Below, in pieces: positions 1 through 8,585 of a stretch of 64,000 nt of DNA. Position 1 is the first letter of the stretch, and every line of letters starts with the position of its first letter. The translations under genes and the position numbers were made by a program. This DNA comes from Roseicyclus salinarum. GTDB taxonomy: Bacteria; Pseudomonadota; Alphaproteobacteria; Rhodobacterales; Rhodobacteraceae. Under the pieces are notes generated by a model. The model was not told the DNA's origin. It did not search any database and saw only the letters and a program-made list of their open reading frames with translations. The DNA is taken from positions 58,901-122,900 of the forward strand of contig NZ_JARRSA010000011.1 in the NCBI RefSeq assembly GCF_029624655.1, given 5' to 3'.

Positions 1-232
1 CCGCAGATTGCCCCCAGCCGGGCGCGAAGACTGGCGCCTGGACGGGCATGGCGATCCTGGGAACTCGCAAAACCACGGGAACGCAACAACAGTGGTGCCC
101 GGCGACGGGGCCCCGCCCTCCGTTGTGCGGCCCGAACTCTTCGCCTTCCCGCAATGACCATCGGCAATGCGCGATGGGTTGCGTCCGCAACTATTGGCAC
201 GGGAACATCTAAAGGGAGTGCCGAAGTCATGA

Positions 233-475
233 AAAGCACGAGGACCAATCTGGCCCGCCACCTTTGCGCTCGGCACGCCCGAGCGGTTCCAGGACGCGCC
301 GACGTCCATGGAAGTGAACTCGGAAGAGATCGTCATTGCCGATGGCTGGGCCTACTCCCACGGTACGTTCACGGTCGATGAGGCTGTCGAAGGGAAGTTC
401 CTCACGATATTCCGCCGGCATGATGACGGAAAGTGGCGCATCTACCGCGACGCCTTCAACATGAACGCGCAGTAG
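233..475 (+). pseudogene. C-terminal fragment of an NTF2-like (SnoaL/DUF4440-type) protein
   Basis: The frame is open from about 233 and ends with TAG at 473-475. The readable stretch (EEIVIADGWAYSHGTFTV, then GKFLTIFRRHDDGKWRIYRD) has the strand pattern of the C-terminal half of SnoaL/DUF4440 NTF2-fold proteins, where a conserved Trp-x-Ile/Tyr strand closes the sheet. The N-terminal half of the domain is missing. The only ATG in frame is at 308, with no convincing Shine-Dalgarno site. I read this as a decayed remnant; a gene frameshifted near 260-270 is the alternative. Nothing recognisable lies between 1 and 232 or between 476 and 744. Confidence 0.45.
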
Positions 476-744
476 GGCCGTCGGCACCGAACCGGTCTCG
501 GCCATGACGGTAGAACCGCCGCTTGCCCCGCACAAAGACCGCGCCGCTCGGACAGGGTGGCGGTTCGGTACGGGCCGAGAGGATCACACCGATTGCGGAC
601 CGTCTCGCGATCCGTTTGACCGTGGAACCCCGCGTCAACGCCGCGGCCTCCGCGCGCCCGAAAGCCGGGTGAAGCCAGACATCTCCACCGTTCTCTTCCG
701 GTCGGTGACCCGCGAGACCGGACGGAGATCGGCTGGTCCCGACC

Positions 745-1572
745 CTAGATGCCTCGGGTGCTCGCTTGCTGTGCATGCAGGGCCTCGGTCGCCCTGGCCG
801 CATCGGGGCCGAGGCCGCAATCGAACACCGTGTCGGACCCCAGCGAGAACACCCGCATCTCCGGCCGGACCGCGTCGGCGAGGCTGTCGGTCGGATGCCG
901 CAAGGTGAGGCCCTGAGGCCCTCCCCCGATCAGGAGCGGCGCGATGGCAACCTGCAGCCGCGTCAGAAGGCCCGCCTCGAGGAAGCTCGCGATGGTGATG
1001 CCGCCGCCTTCGATCATGAGGCTCTCAAGGCCCTCGGCCCGCAGGGCCTCGGCGATTTCGCGTGGGTCGAGCCGTCCGTCCTGCGGCTCAAGCCGGATCA
1101 CCGTGACGCCCTCTGGGCGCGGCCGGTCGACCGATTGCACCACGAAGCGCCGCGCGCCGTCGGCGGCCAGGGCGGGCGCGTCATCAGGCAGCCGGCCGCG
1201 CGGATCGATGACCACCCGCGCGGGGTTCTGCCCGGTGCAGAGCCGCACGGTCAGGCGGGACTGGTCGTGCAAAGCCGTCCGGACCCCGATCACCACGGCG
1301 TCGACCAACGCTCGCATCCGGTGCAGGTGCGCGAGCCCGTCCGGCCCCGAGACGTCGCGCGCGTCGCCCGTCACCGTGGCGACGCGCCCGTCCAGCGACT
1401 GGCCGATCTGCGCCACCGTGCCCGGCCCGACATCGCGCCGTGCGAGGGGCCCGTAAAGGTCGAGGGCCGCGCGCTCGCCGGGGCTCCAACGGCCGCAACA
1501 GGTACAGGCGAGCCCCTGCCGCACGGCCAGAAGCCGTTTCCAGACGCGGGGCGTGACGTCAACGAAGGACAT
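745..1572 (-). CDS. RibD C-terminal-type pyrimidine reductase
   Basis: A protein of 275 aa when started at ATG 1572 (Met-Ser-Phe-Val-Asp). It carries the RibD_C / dihydrofolate-reductase-like fold: SLDGRVATVTG near the N-terminus, then RALVDAVVIGV, the substrate-loop pattern NPARVVIDPRGRLP, and MIEGGGITIASFLEAGL near the C-terminus. RibD_C enzymes reduce the ribosylamino-pyrimidine made from GTP by RibA, using NADPH. The deaminase domain of bifunctional RibD is absent; an unrelated segment of about 45 residues with a Cys-Thr-Cys-Cys motif precedes the reductase part. The start lies inside the end of the upstream methyltransferase gene (14-nt overlap), so it is the last gene of the minus-strand cluster. 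Its presence beside a second RibA-type gene suggests a specialised GTP-derived metabolite rather than housekeeping riboflavin. Confidence 0.85.
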   Translation of the reverse strand: MSFVDVTPRVWKRLLAVRQGLACTCCGRWSPGERAALDLYGPLARRDVGPGTVAQIGQSLDGRVATVTGDARDVSGPDGLAHLHRMRALVDAVVIGVRTALHDQSRLTVRLCTGQNPARVVIDPRGRLPDDAPALAADGARRFVVQSVDRPRPEGVTVIRLEPQDGRLDPREIAEALRAEGLESLMIEGGGITIASFLEAGLLTRLQVAIAPLLIGGGPQGLTLRHPTDSLADAVRPEMRVFSLGSDTVFDCGLGPDAARATEALHAQQASTRGI

Positions 1573-2350
1573 GGGCGGCCTCGCTCGGCTGGCGGGGGGG
1601 AAGGGCAAGCAGATCGAGGTGCCCGATCAGGCAGGTCGAGCGGTCGGCGCCGGCGTCGCGGGCGCGGCCCCAGGCCTCGGCCTCAGCGGCACCGGCCCCT
1701 GCGGCCGCCTCGGCGATGCCCCGGGTCAGTTCGCGCTGCAGCGCCGCCATGCCGGGGTCGAGCCGCCACGGGCTGGAGGCCGTCTCGACGCTGAAGCCGG
1801 CCGCGGCGAGCACCGTCGCCGCCCGCTCCGCGGCGTCGGGGCCAAGCGCGGGGCCAAGACCCTTGTCGCCGTGCTGATGACGGTTGAAGGCGTCCGTCAC
1901 GGCGCCGTCACGCGGGTCTTCCGGTGTCCACGACATCTGCCCATCATAACTGAGCGCCGCGTAGAACGGCACCCCCCGCAGCCGGCGCGCCAGTCCCTCG
2001 ACCCAGGCCAGCGGCACGAGGTCGAGCAGCGCCGAGGCGGTCACCAGCGTGGCGCCGTCCAGCGGCAGCGCGTCAAGATCGGCGAGGTCGGCCTGCACCA
2101 CCTCCACCCCCGGTCCCGCCGTCGCGGCGGCAAGGTCGAGCAGGTCCGCGTCATTGTCGACGAAGCGCCAGCGCGCGCCCGCCGGCAGGAGCGGCGCAAG
2201 CGCCCGCCAGGTCGCGCCAGTGCCGCAGCCGAGATCGACGACCAGCGGCGCGGGTCCCGCCGCCGCTGCCGCCCGCAGCGCAAGCGCGCCGTCACGCGCC
2301 GCCCGGTCGGCGGGGTCGCGCAGGGCCAGCCAGTCGGCGGAAAAGCCCAT
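1559..2350 (-). CDS. class I SAM-dependent methyltransferase
   Basis: A protein of 263 aa with a Rossmann-type SAM site: motif I VVDLGCGTGATWR near residues 37-49, an acidic ribose-binding position in WRFVDNDADLLDLA, and motif II/III equivalents VEVVQADLADLD and ATLVTASALLDLVP. The acceptor is unknown. It starts 3 nt after the stop of the PTPS-like gene and overlaps the RibD-like gene by 14 nt, so translation is probably coupled across the cluster. In this context it may methylate a pteridine- or pyrimidine-derived intermediate or a sugar attached to it; that is inference from neighbours only. Confidence 0.85.
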   Translation of the reverse strand: MGFSADWLALRDPADRAARDGALALRAAAAAGPAPLVVDLGCGTGATWRALAPLLPAGARWRFVDNDADLLDLAAATAGPGVEVVQADLADLDALPLDGATLVTASALLDLVPLAWVEGLARRLRGVPFYAALSYDGQMSWTPEDPRDGAVTDAFNRHQHGDKGLGPALGPDAAERAATVLAAAGFSVETASSPWRLDPGMAALQRELTRGIAEAAAGAGAAEAEAWGRARDAGADRSTCLIGHLDLLALPPRQPSEAAHVLR

Positions 2351-2353
2351 GGC

Positions 2354-2749
2354 TCAGACCTCCGCCTCGTACCAGGCGCGGGCGACGTGGCTTTCGTGGA
2401 GCGTGATGCGAAGCTTCTTCACCCGGCCGCCATCGCCCAGCTTGCCGGCGCGGACCCGCTCGGCCATGGCGGCGAAGATGTGGCCGCAGAGGAATTCGGT
2501 CGTGGTGAACTTGCCCTCGAACTCCGGCACCTCGTCGAGGTTCTTGTAGCGCAAGGGGGCCAGCGTCTCGGCCAGCGCCTCGGTCGCCAGCCCGATGTCC
2601 ACCACGAGGCCATGCTCGTCGATGTTGTCGGTGAAGAAGGCCGCGTCGACCGTGAAGGTCGCGCCGTGCAGGCCTTGCGCGGGGCCGAAGACGGGCGATG
2701 GCAGGGAATGACCGATCATGATGTGATCGCGGACTTCGACGGCGAACAT
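2354..2749 (-). CDS. PTPS/QueD-family protein lacking canonical catalytic residues
   Basis: A protein of 131 aa, close to the usual length of 6-pyruvoyl/6-carboxy-tetrahydropterin synthases, with a strong ribosome site (AAGGAGACACC) before ATG 2749. The T-fold signature is recognisable: the first zinc His in IGHSLP (His14), the LHG motif (His28), and the C-terminal Glu in LHESHVARAWYEAE. Against E. coli QueD, the catalytic Cys of the KCGRLHGH segment is replaced (GPAQGLHGAT), the last zinc His of HGH is Ala30, and the LDHH catalytic His segment reads LRYKN. Either the family has been repurposed or it uses another mechanism. It lies between the dehydrogenase and methyltransferase genes. Confidence 0.8.
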   Translation of the reverse strand: MFAVEVRDHIMIGHSLPSPVFGPAQGLHGATFTVDAAFFTDNIDEHGLVVDIGLATEALAETLAPLRYKNLDEVPEFEGKFTTTEFLCGHIFAAMAERVRAGKLGDGGRVKKLRITLHESHVARAWYEAEV

Positions 2750-2764
2750 GGTGTCTCCTTGGGA

Positions 2765-3715
2765 TCAGTCGTAGCGGATGCGGTGGCAGAGCGTGGCGGG
2801 GTCCGACAGGATCGCGCCGTAGCGGTCGGGCAGGTCTGAGAATTGCGTCTCGCCCGAGATCAGAGCGTCGAGCGCGGGGGCGGTCAGGAGGTCCAGCGCC
2901 TTGGCCATGCGGCGGGCGTAGGTCCAGCGGGGCGCGCGGGCCGGCGGGATCCGGCCCACCTGCGAGCCGACGAGGCGCAGGCGGCGGCTGTGGAACGTGC
3001 CGCCGAGGGGGACGGGCGTGGCGCCAGCGCCGTGCCAGCTGCCCTCGACCACCGTGGCGTCCTGACCGGCGCAGGCGATGGCGGTGGCAAGCCCCGGCGC
3101 GGAGGCGGAGACGTGCACGACTACGTCGCAGTCCCGCGGCGCCGCGTCCGGGTCGGCAAAGCGGCAGCCGAGGGTTTCGGCCAGCGCGGCGCGGCCGGGG
3201 TTGGTGTCGACCAGCGTCACCTCGGCCCCCGGCAGCCGGGCCGCCAGATAGCCCGCCAGCGCACCCACGACGCCCGCGCCGATCACGGCGATGCGGTCAC
3301 CGGGCCCCGCGCCGCTGTCCCAGAGAAGCGTCAGCGCCGTTTCCATGTTCGCGCCGAGCACCGCGCGCTCCGGCGGCAGGCCGTCGGGCAGCGGCGTCAG
3401 CCCCGCTTCAGGCAGGCGGAACCGCGCCTGGTGGGGATGCAGCGCGAACACCGCGCGGCCAGCCAGCGCGCCCTCGGTCACGCGGCCCACGGCGCAATAG
3501 CCGTACTTCACCGGGAACGGGAACTCGCCCTCCATCGCCGGCCCGCGCATCCGGTCGTGCTCAGTCGCGGGCACGCGGCCCTCGAAGACCAGCCGCTCGG
3601 TGCCTCGGCTGATGCCGGAGAACAGCATGTCCACCGCCACGCCCTCGCCCATCGCGCCGGGGCGCGTCTCGACCCGCCCGGGGCCGACACACCAGAGCGC
3701 GGGCGCGGTCGTCAC
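2765..3715 (-). CDS. zinc-type (MDR superfamily) alcohol dehydrogenase-like protein
   Basis: A protein of 316 aa started at GTG 3715. The start overlaps the RibA stop (GTGA), which is why I prefer it to the much longer open frame upstream. An N-terminal GroES-like part (MLFSGISRGTERLVFEG) is followed by a Rossmann domain with IAVIGAGVVGALAGYLAARLP near residues 150-170 and an acidic cofactor position in VTLVDTNPGRA. The classical catalytic zinc Cys/His set is not evident, as in several MDR proteins annotated as zinc-binding dehydrogenases. The substrate is unknown; coupling to RibA suggests oxidation or reduction of a GTP-derived intermediate. Confidence 0.8.
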   Translation of the reverse strand: MTTAPALWCVGPGRVETRPGAMGEGVAVDMLFSGISRGTERLVFEGRVPATEHDRMRGPAMEGEFPFPVKYGYCAVGRVTEGALAGRAVFALHPHQARFRLPEAGLTPLPDGLPPERAVLGANMETALTLLWDSGAGPGDRIAVIGAGVVGALAGYLAARLPGAEVTLVDTNPGRAALAETLGCRFADPDAAPRDCDVVVHVSASAPGLATAIACAGQDATVVEGSWHGAGATPVPLGGTFHSRRLRLVGSQVGRIPPARAPRWTYARRMAKALDLLTAPALDALISGETQFSDLPDRYGAILSDPATLCHRIRYD

Positions 3716-4878
3716 AGAAGGTGCCCCGATTTCGCAGCCTTGGTCGCGAGATAGTGGGCATTCTGCACCGTGCGTCCGACCCGCAGCGGCACGCTCTCCA
3801 CCACCGCGATCCCTTGCGCGGCAAGGCTTGCCGTCTTGGCGGGGTTGTTGGTCATCAGCCGCACCTGCCCGATGCCCATCCGGCGCAGGATCTGGGCGCC
3901 GACGCGGAAATCGCGCTGATCGTCCTCGAAGCCAAGCCAGTGGTTCGCCTCGACCGTGTCCATCCCGGTCTCCTGCAGTGCGTAGGCGCGCATCTTGTTG
4001 GCGAGCCCGATCCCCCGACCCTCCTGGTTGAGGTAGAGCAGGACGCCGCCGTCTCCCTCGGCCATCGTCGCCATCGCGGCGCGCAGCTGCGGGCCGCAGT
4101 CGCATTTCAGGCTACCCAGAACGTCGCCGGTGAAGCAGGCGGAATGCAGCCGCACCGTCACCGGGCCGGACAGGTCCGGCGTGCCGATCTCGATGGCGTA
4201 ATGCTCGGCGCCGCCATCGTCCGGGCGGAAGACGTGCACGCGCCCCGCCGACGAGGCGTCCATCGGCAGCCGCGCCGAGCTGACACGGGTCTGGCTGCGG
4301 ACCTCGGCCATCGCCTCGGCGACGAGGCTCAGCGGAATTGTGCTCAGGCCGAGCCCGGCGGTGCCTCCGTCGTCACGCCCGGCCAGCGGCACGGAAAGGA
4401 CGGCGGGCACGGCCTGCATCGCCTTGGCGATCTCGATCGCGGCCCGGTGCGGCGCGCCGCCCGCCTGCAGGATGGGCAGGCTGGTGCCGGCGGCGGGGGA
4501 CCCCCGTCCGGCCTGCCCTGCGACCGCCGTGAGCCAGGCGAGGTCGGCCCCAGGCGGCACCCGAAGCCGCAGCGTGTCGCCCGGGATCGGTGGCAGTGCG
4601 CCCAGCGCCTCGGCACGGCGCCGCGTCAGCACCAGCTCGGGCTGGCCAAGTGCCGCCATCGCGGCGTATCGCGCGTCGGTCAGCCGTTCGACAAGGGCCA
4701 GAAGGGTCGCCTCGACGCCGTCCTGCAGGATCACGGGCAGGCCGGTGCGCAGGTCGCCGTGGATGCGGTGCAGCCGCTCGATCGCGCGCGGCGCGAGCGC
4801 GGGAGTGCCGGTGTCGGCGTCAGGTCGATCCGGCACCGTGTTGGCGGACCCGGGCGAAGCAAGTGGGCTGGGCAGCAT
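3712..4878 (-). CDS. ribA: GTP cyclohydrolase II with degenerate N-terminal DHBP-synthase-like domain
   Basis: A protein of 388 aa from ATG 4878, which has an upstream AGGAAACAGG; a TTG ten codons earlier is the alternative. The C-terminal half is GTP cyclohydrolase II: zinc ligands in HSACFTGDVLGSLKCDCGPQL (three Cys), the catalytic-loop pattern NQEGRGIGL, and the C-terminal TNNPAKTASL. It converts GTP to the ribosylamino-pyrimidinone phosphate plus formate and pyrophosphate. The N-terminal 200 residues resemble the DHBP synthase fold but lack its acidic active-site run, a form common in alphaproteobacteria. It is first of a tight five-gene set (RibA, MDR dehydrogenase, PTPS-like, methyltransferase, RibD-like). 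Confidence 0.9.
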   Translation of the reverse strand: MLPSPLASPGSANTVPDRPDADTGTPALAPRAIERLHRIHGDLRTGLPVILQDGVEATLLALVERLTDARYAAMAALGQPELVLTRRRAEALGALPPIPGDTLRLRVPPGADLAWLTAVAGQAGRGSPAAGTSLPILQAGGAPHRAAIEIAKAMQAVPAVLSVPLAGRDDGGTAGLGLSTIPLSLVAEAMAEVRSQTRVSSARLPMDASSAGRVHVFRPDDGGAEHYAIEIGTPDLSGPVTVRLHSACFTGDVLGSLKCDCGPQLRAAMATMAEGDGGVLLYLNQEGRGIGLANKMRAYALQETGMDTVEANHWLGFEDDQRDFRVGAQILRRMGIGQVRLMTNNPAKTASLAAQGIAVVESVPLRVGRTVQNAHYLATKAAKSGHLL

Positions 4879-5622
4879 GGCGTACCTGTTTCCTGTCGAA
4901 CCCAGCAATCTAGGGCGGTTGCCGCGCTGGCAAGGGTGTCGGCGCCGTGCCGCCTGGACGCCAATGGCCTAACGGGCTGTCTGGCACTCCAGTTCCATCG
5001 GCAAATCTCCAAATGGGTGACGGAACGAGGCGTTGGCTTGGCCTCTCGAGATCCGTGGTCACCCATCGGATCCCCGCGTCTTCGTGTGGGACCGGGCAGG
5101 CTCGAACAGCCGATACCGCGCCGCGATGCGGCGGGCCGGCCGGCGGGTCGTCACGCTGGATCCGCCAGCGGTCGTCTCGCGCCGCGTGCGCGCGACCCAG
5201 CCCCGCGACGCGGCGCCGGTCGAGGCCGCCGCGGACAGCGAAAAACCGGCGGCCCGAACGGCGGCAGTCTCGCTCCACCCCACGATTTCCATGTTTCGGG
5301 TCTTCTCCGGCAGGGCCGGGCTTGGCGCCCGGAACTCTGACCATGTGGGTTTGAGCCCCGAGACGGCGCGCAATGCCACCCTCAACGGGCCGGTCCCGTG
5401 TGACGGGCGGCTCGCCCTCATCAGGATCTTCGTCGCGGGCTTCTATCGCGGGGTCCTGCCGCGCCTGTCGCAACCGGCGCCGACGTATCCGTGGATGACC
5501 CACCGTATTTCGCATCGCTGAAGGGCCTCGCGATCGGGCAACCTCAGGAGCGCGGCGGCTATCGCGTCGGCAGAGCGGTCGGGCATCCTTTGGCCCGACT
5601 GGCGCGTTACAGCGTGGCCGGC
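4879..5622. other. intergenic gap inside the minus-strand biosynthetic cluster
   Basis: About 740 nt separate the start of ribA from the end of the inositol-monophosphatase gene. I see no family-like coding pattern on either strand. I also find no FMN riboswitch core upstream of ribA and no tRNA. The stretch presumably holds the ribA promoter on its right side and a terminator or decayed DNA on its left. Confidence 0.4.
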
Positions 5623-6399
5623 TCAGGCCCGCAGGATCGCGGCGAAGGCCGGGAACAGGGCGGGGGTCGCCGTGATCACGTTTCCGCGAGCTTCCGCGGG
5701 CTCGCCCGTCGCCCACCCCTCCACTACCGCGCCCGCCTCGCGCAGGAGCACGAGGCCCGCCGCGATGTCCCAGGGTTGCAGCCGCCGTTCCCAGAACCCG
5801 TCGAGCCGTCCGGTCGCCACATAGGCGAGGTCCAGCGCCGCCGCCCCCATCCGCCTGACCCCGGCGCAGGCCGGCATCAGCCGCGCGAGATCGTCGGCAT
5901 GGTCGTCGATATGGGCCATCCCGCCGAACGGGATGCCGGTGCCGAACAGAGCTGCCGACATGTCCTTGGTGTCGGCGACCGCGACCTGCCGCCCGTTGAG
6001 CGTCGCGCCCTGCCCGCGGCGGGCTGCGAAGGTCTCGCCCCGCACCGGGTCATGCACCACGCCAAGGGTGAGCGCGCCGCCCTCCTCGAGCGCGACCGAC
6101 ACCGCCCAGTGGCCGATCCCGCGCAGGAAGTTCGTCGTGCCGTCGAGCGGATCGACGATCCAGCGGCGGCCGTTGCCGTCGGCGGCCCCGGTTTCCTCGC
6201 CCAGCCAGCCGTCGCCGGGCCGGGCCTCCGCGATGCCCGCGCGCAACAGGTCTTCGGCGGCGCGGTCGGCCTCCGACACGAAGTCGCCCGCGCGCTTCGT
6301 CGTCACCGCAAGACGCCCGCGAGCCTGCCAGCGGTCGAGAAGGAGGGCCCCCGCCTCCGCCGCCAATCGCTCGGCCAGCGCAAGATCGTCCTCACCCAT
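5623..6399 (-). CDS. inositol-monophosphatase family protein
   Basis: A protein of 258 aa from ATG 6399; the start overlaps the stop of the upstream glycosyltransferase (ATGGGTGA). It shows the full Mg-dependent phosphatase signature: GDFVSEADRAAE near residue 40, GEETG near 65, IVDPLDGTTNFLRGIGH near 82-98, and the C-terminal WDIAAGLVLLREAGA. Family members hydrolyse inositol monophosphate, other sugar phosphates or 3'(2')-phosphoadenosine phosphate. Pairing with a glycosyltransferase suggests dephosphorylation of a sugar-phosphate precursor or product of the same pathway. Confidence 0.88.
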   Translation of the reverse strand: MGEDDLALAERLAAEAGALLLDRWQARGRLAVTTKRAGDFVSEADRAAEDLLRAGIAEARPGDGWLGEETGAADGNGRRWIVDPLDGTTNFLRGIGHWAVSVALEEGGALTLGVVHDPVRGETFAARRGQGATLNGRQVAVADTKDMSAALFGTGIPFGGMAHIDDHADDLARLMPACAGVRRMGAAALDLAYVATGRLDGFWERRLQPWDIAAGLVLLREAGAVVEGWATGEPAEARGNVITATPALFPAFAAILRA

Positions 6400-7444
6400 C
6401 GGCCAGCGCCCGGTCGAACACCGCGCCCACGAGGCGCGCCGTCGCGTCCCAGCCCGGCAGCGCCGCGCCCGCCAGCGCCGAGGCCGCCGCCATCGTCTCG
6501 CGCAGCGCGGCGTCGTCGAGCACGCGCGCCAACGCGGCGGCGAAGGCCGGCGCGTCGTCGGGCGGCACGAGGAGGCCCGCGCCGGGCGCGACCGTGTCGG
6601 GCACGGCCCCCGTGGCGCAGGTGACGATGGGCAGGCCATGCGCCATCGCCTCGTCGAAGACGATGCCGTAGCCCTCGAAGCGGGTGGCGAGCGCGAAGAT
6701 GCCCGACTGGCCGTAGAGCCGCGCCAGCTCCCCGCCCGGCACGCGGCCGGCCAGCCGCACTCGCCCTCCGAGGCCGAGGTCCGCCACGAGGCGCGCCAGG
6801 AGCGCCGCGTGGTCGGCGTCGAAAGCCGAGCCCGCGATGACCGCCTGCCAAGGCCGGTCCGCCACCTCCGCCAGCGCGCGGATCAGCACGTCATGCCCCT
6901 TGCGCGGGATCTGGATGCCGACCGACAGGATCAGGGGCGGATCGAACTTGGCGACCTGCCCGAGCGGCCGGTCGGTGCCGGGACGGGCAATTGTGATGCG
7001 ATCAGCGGTGACGCCGTAATCCGAGACCAGCAGCGCGGCGGTGTGGGGGCTCGGGACCACGACATGGGCGGCGCATGTCAGGTTTTCCGTCTCGGTGCGG
7101 TGCAGATGGTCGCGCCGGGCGGGGGGCAGGCTGCCCTCATGCGCCAGAGGATGGTGGACCATCGCGACGATGGGCGCACGCATTCCCGACAGGACGGCCC
7201 GGTCCATCGCGCCCATGGCGAGACCGTCGATCATCACGGGGCAATCCGCCGGGACCGCGGCCAACTGGCGGGCGGCGTCCTCCATGTCGGCGGCGCTGGG
7301 GTCGGGGAAACTCGACCCGAGCGCGATATGCGCCACATCCCGCCCCTGCGCGCGCAGTTCGGACAGCAGGCGGCGGTCGTAGATGTAGCCCCCGGTCAGG
7401 GTGGCGAGATCGCCGGGAACGGCAAGGGCGGCGCGGGCGGGCAT
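6392..7444 (-). CDS. GT4-type glycosyltransferase (GT-B fold)
   Basis: A protein of 350 aa from ATG 7444 (Met-Pro-Ala-Arg-Ala). The start is chosen because the following TGGYIYDRRLLSELR is the usual N-terminal motif of group 1 transferases; the frame stays open for 160 codons upstream without similarity. The C-terminal domain has ILSVGIQIPRKGHDVLIRAL, the loop GSAFDADH, and the nucleotide-sugar site RFEGYGIVFDEAMAHGLPIV with the E-x7-E spacing of GT4. The acceptor is unknown. It is translationally coupled to the phosphatase gene and lies on the same strand as the ribA gene set, so it may glycosylate the cluster's end product, as pteridine glycosyltransferases do in cyanobacteria. Confidence 0.85.
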   Translation of the reverse strand: MPARAALAVPGDLATLTGGYIYDRRLLSELRAQGRDVAHIALGSSFPDPSAADMEDAARQLAAVPADCPVMIDGLAMGAMDRAVLSGMRAPIVAMVHHPLAHEGSLPPARRDHLHRTETENLTCAAHVVVPSPHTAALLVSDYGVTADRITIARPGTDRPLGQVAKFDPPLILSVGIQIPRKGHDVLIRALAEVADRPWQAVIAGSAFDADHAALLARLVADLGLGGRVRLAGRVPGGELARLYGQSGIFALATRFEGYGIVFDEAMAHGLPIVTCATGAVPDTVAPGAGLLVPPDDAPAFAAALARVLDDAALRETMAAASALAGAALPGWDATARLVGAVFDRALADG

Positions 7445-7964
7445 CGAAACCTCGGGGCTTGCAGCGGATGCGACGTTGAAGGTGGTCCGCGGGACAGGCA
7501 GGGCAAGCGCCGCGGGGTCGCAGGCCCAGGACGTCACGGTGCCCGGACCCTGCGGCGGCCCCCGGGGCCGGCCACGAGACCGTCGGATCCGTCCCCCCAC
7601 GTGACCTGATCGCCCGAGAACCAGCGCGATCCCGGTGTCGGTCGAGGTCAACGAGCTTCCGCACGCGATGCGCTTCTTCAGCCGCGAGGTCTCATCGTCG
7701 ATTTGCGTCGCGGCGCGGACCGGCGCCCGACGGTAGAACGTTGCGTCCGCCACGCCCGTCGCGGCTGCCGTCGACGAACCGGCGCCGACCGCTTCGCTTA
7801 GATGAAGCCCTTGAAGGTCCCATGAGAGCACCGAGCCGAAAGCGGTCCCTAAAACACTTGATTTTTGCCGCAAAATTGCCCCAATATCTGAAGCAGAGGG
7901 CCTCCCGGGCTCTAAAGCACGCAGCATTTTTATATTTTTGATATTTAATTCAATAGGTTAATCC
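7445..7964. other. divergent intergenic region
   Basis: 520 nt between the glycosyltransferase start (minus) and the secreted repeat-protein start (plus). The right end (about 7855-7960) is clearly AT-rich against the GC-rich background, as expected for the promoter region of the plus-strand gene. No family-like coding pattern was found in the rest. Confidence 0.4.
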
Positions 7965-8570
7965 ATGTACGCCAAGACAAAATTGCCCGTTCGGGCTCTC
8001 CTTACGTCTGCCACAATCGTCCTCTCGGTCTCTGCCGGGTTCGCACAGTCCACGACCACTCGGTTCGAATGCGACCTTCGCGTCATACGCGAGATGGACC
8101 GGACGGACGACTTGTGCGGGTGCTCCCAGATCACGCGGAGCGCACTCAACGCACTTCAGCGGCAGGACGATTTCCTTCGACTTCTCGACTACACGGAAGC
8201 CCAATGTCCGGCCTTTGCCGCCGTACTTTCGGACGTTGCGACCGCGGCCATCCCGTCCGCCCCTTTCTCTGGCGACAACCGGGGCGACGGGCAGCCGCCG
8301 ACCGTTCGTAGCAGCGGCGAAGACGACAACAGAAATGATGAGCAGCGTCCCGGCACTGAGGGAAACAGCGGTGGCGAGACGCCCTCCGGCGGTGGCGGTA
8401 CGCCCTCCGGCGGTGACAATACGCCTCCCGGCGGTGACAATACGCCTCCCGGCGGCGACACTACGCCTCCCGGCGGCGACACTACGCCTCCCGGGGACAG
8501 TGGTCCCGGCGACGGCGGCATCGGCGGTGGCCCTGGCGGCGGTGGAACCGGCGGCGGAAACATCGGCTGA
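7965..8570 (+). CDS. secreted low-complexity protein with TPPGGD repeats
   Basis: A protein of 201 aa, family not recognised. It has an N-terminal signal peptide (MYAKTKLPVRALLTSATIVL, cleavage likely after GFAQ). A domain of about 65 residues follows with four Cys (ECDLR, DLCGCSQ, EAQCPA), then a disordered tail. The tail contains five full 21-nt units encoding Thr-Pro-Pro/Ser-Gly-Gly-Asp/Gly-Asn/Thr/Gly and ends in Gly-rich GGGPGGGGTGGGNIG. The domain plus Pro/Gly linker suggests a periplasmic or extracellular protein spanning peptidoglycan or matrix. It is monocistronic and ends at a strong hairpin terminator. Confidence 0.75.
   Translation: MYAKTKLPVRALLTSATIVLSVSAGFAQSTTTRFECDLRVIREMDRTDDLCGCSQITRSALNALQRQDDFLRLLDYTEAQCPAFAAVLSDVATAAIPSAPFSGDNRGDGQPPTVRSSGEDDNRNDEQRPGTEGNSGGETPSGGGGTPSGGDNTPPGGDNTPPGGDTTPPGGDTTPPGDSGPGDGGIGGGPGGGGTGGGNIG
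8379..8498 (+). repeat. 21-bp in-frame tandem repeat
   Basis: Five complete 21-bp units start at 8379, 8400, 8421, 8442 and 8463, followed by a truncated sixth. Units keep the codon frame and encode TPSGGGG, TPSGGDN, TPPGGDN, TPPGGDT and TPPGGDT. Near-identity of neighbouring units points to slippage-driven copy-number change. Confidence 0.85.
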
Positions 8571-8585
8571 ACAGGCATTGATTTC

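Noticed and set aside
1553..2839. Plus-strand frame of about 430 codons across the methyltransferase and PTPS genes
   Set aside because: The minus strand carries SAM-motif and T-fold genes with overlapping starts and ribosome sites; the plus frame has none.
4879..5622. Riboswitch (FMN) upstream of ribA, or a tRNA near 5090-5115
   Set aside because: No RFN core is readable on the minus strand. The TTCGA-like piece is not flanked by a T-stem or acceptor pairing.
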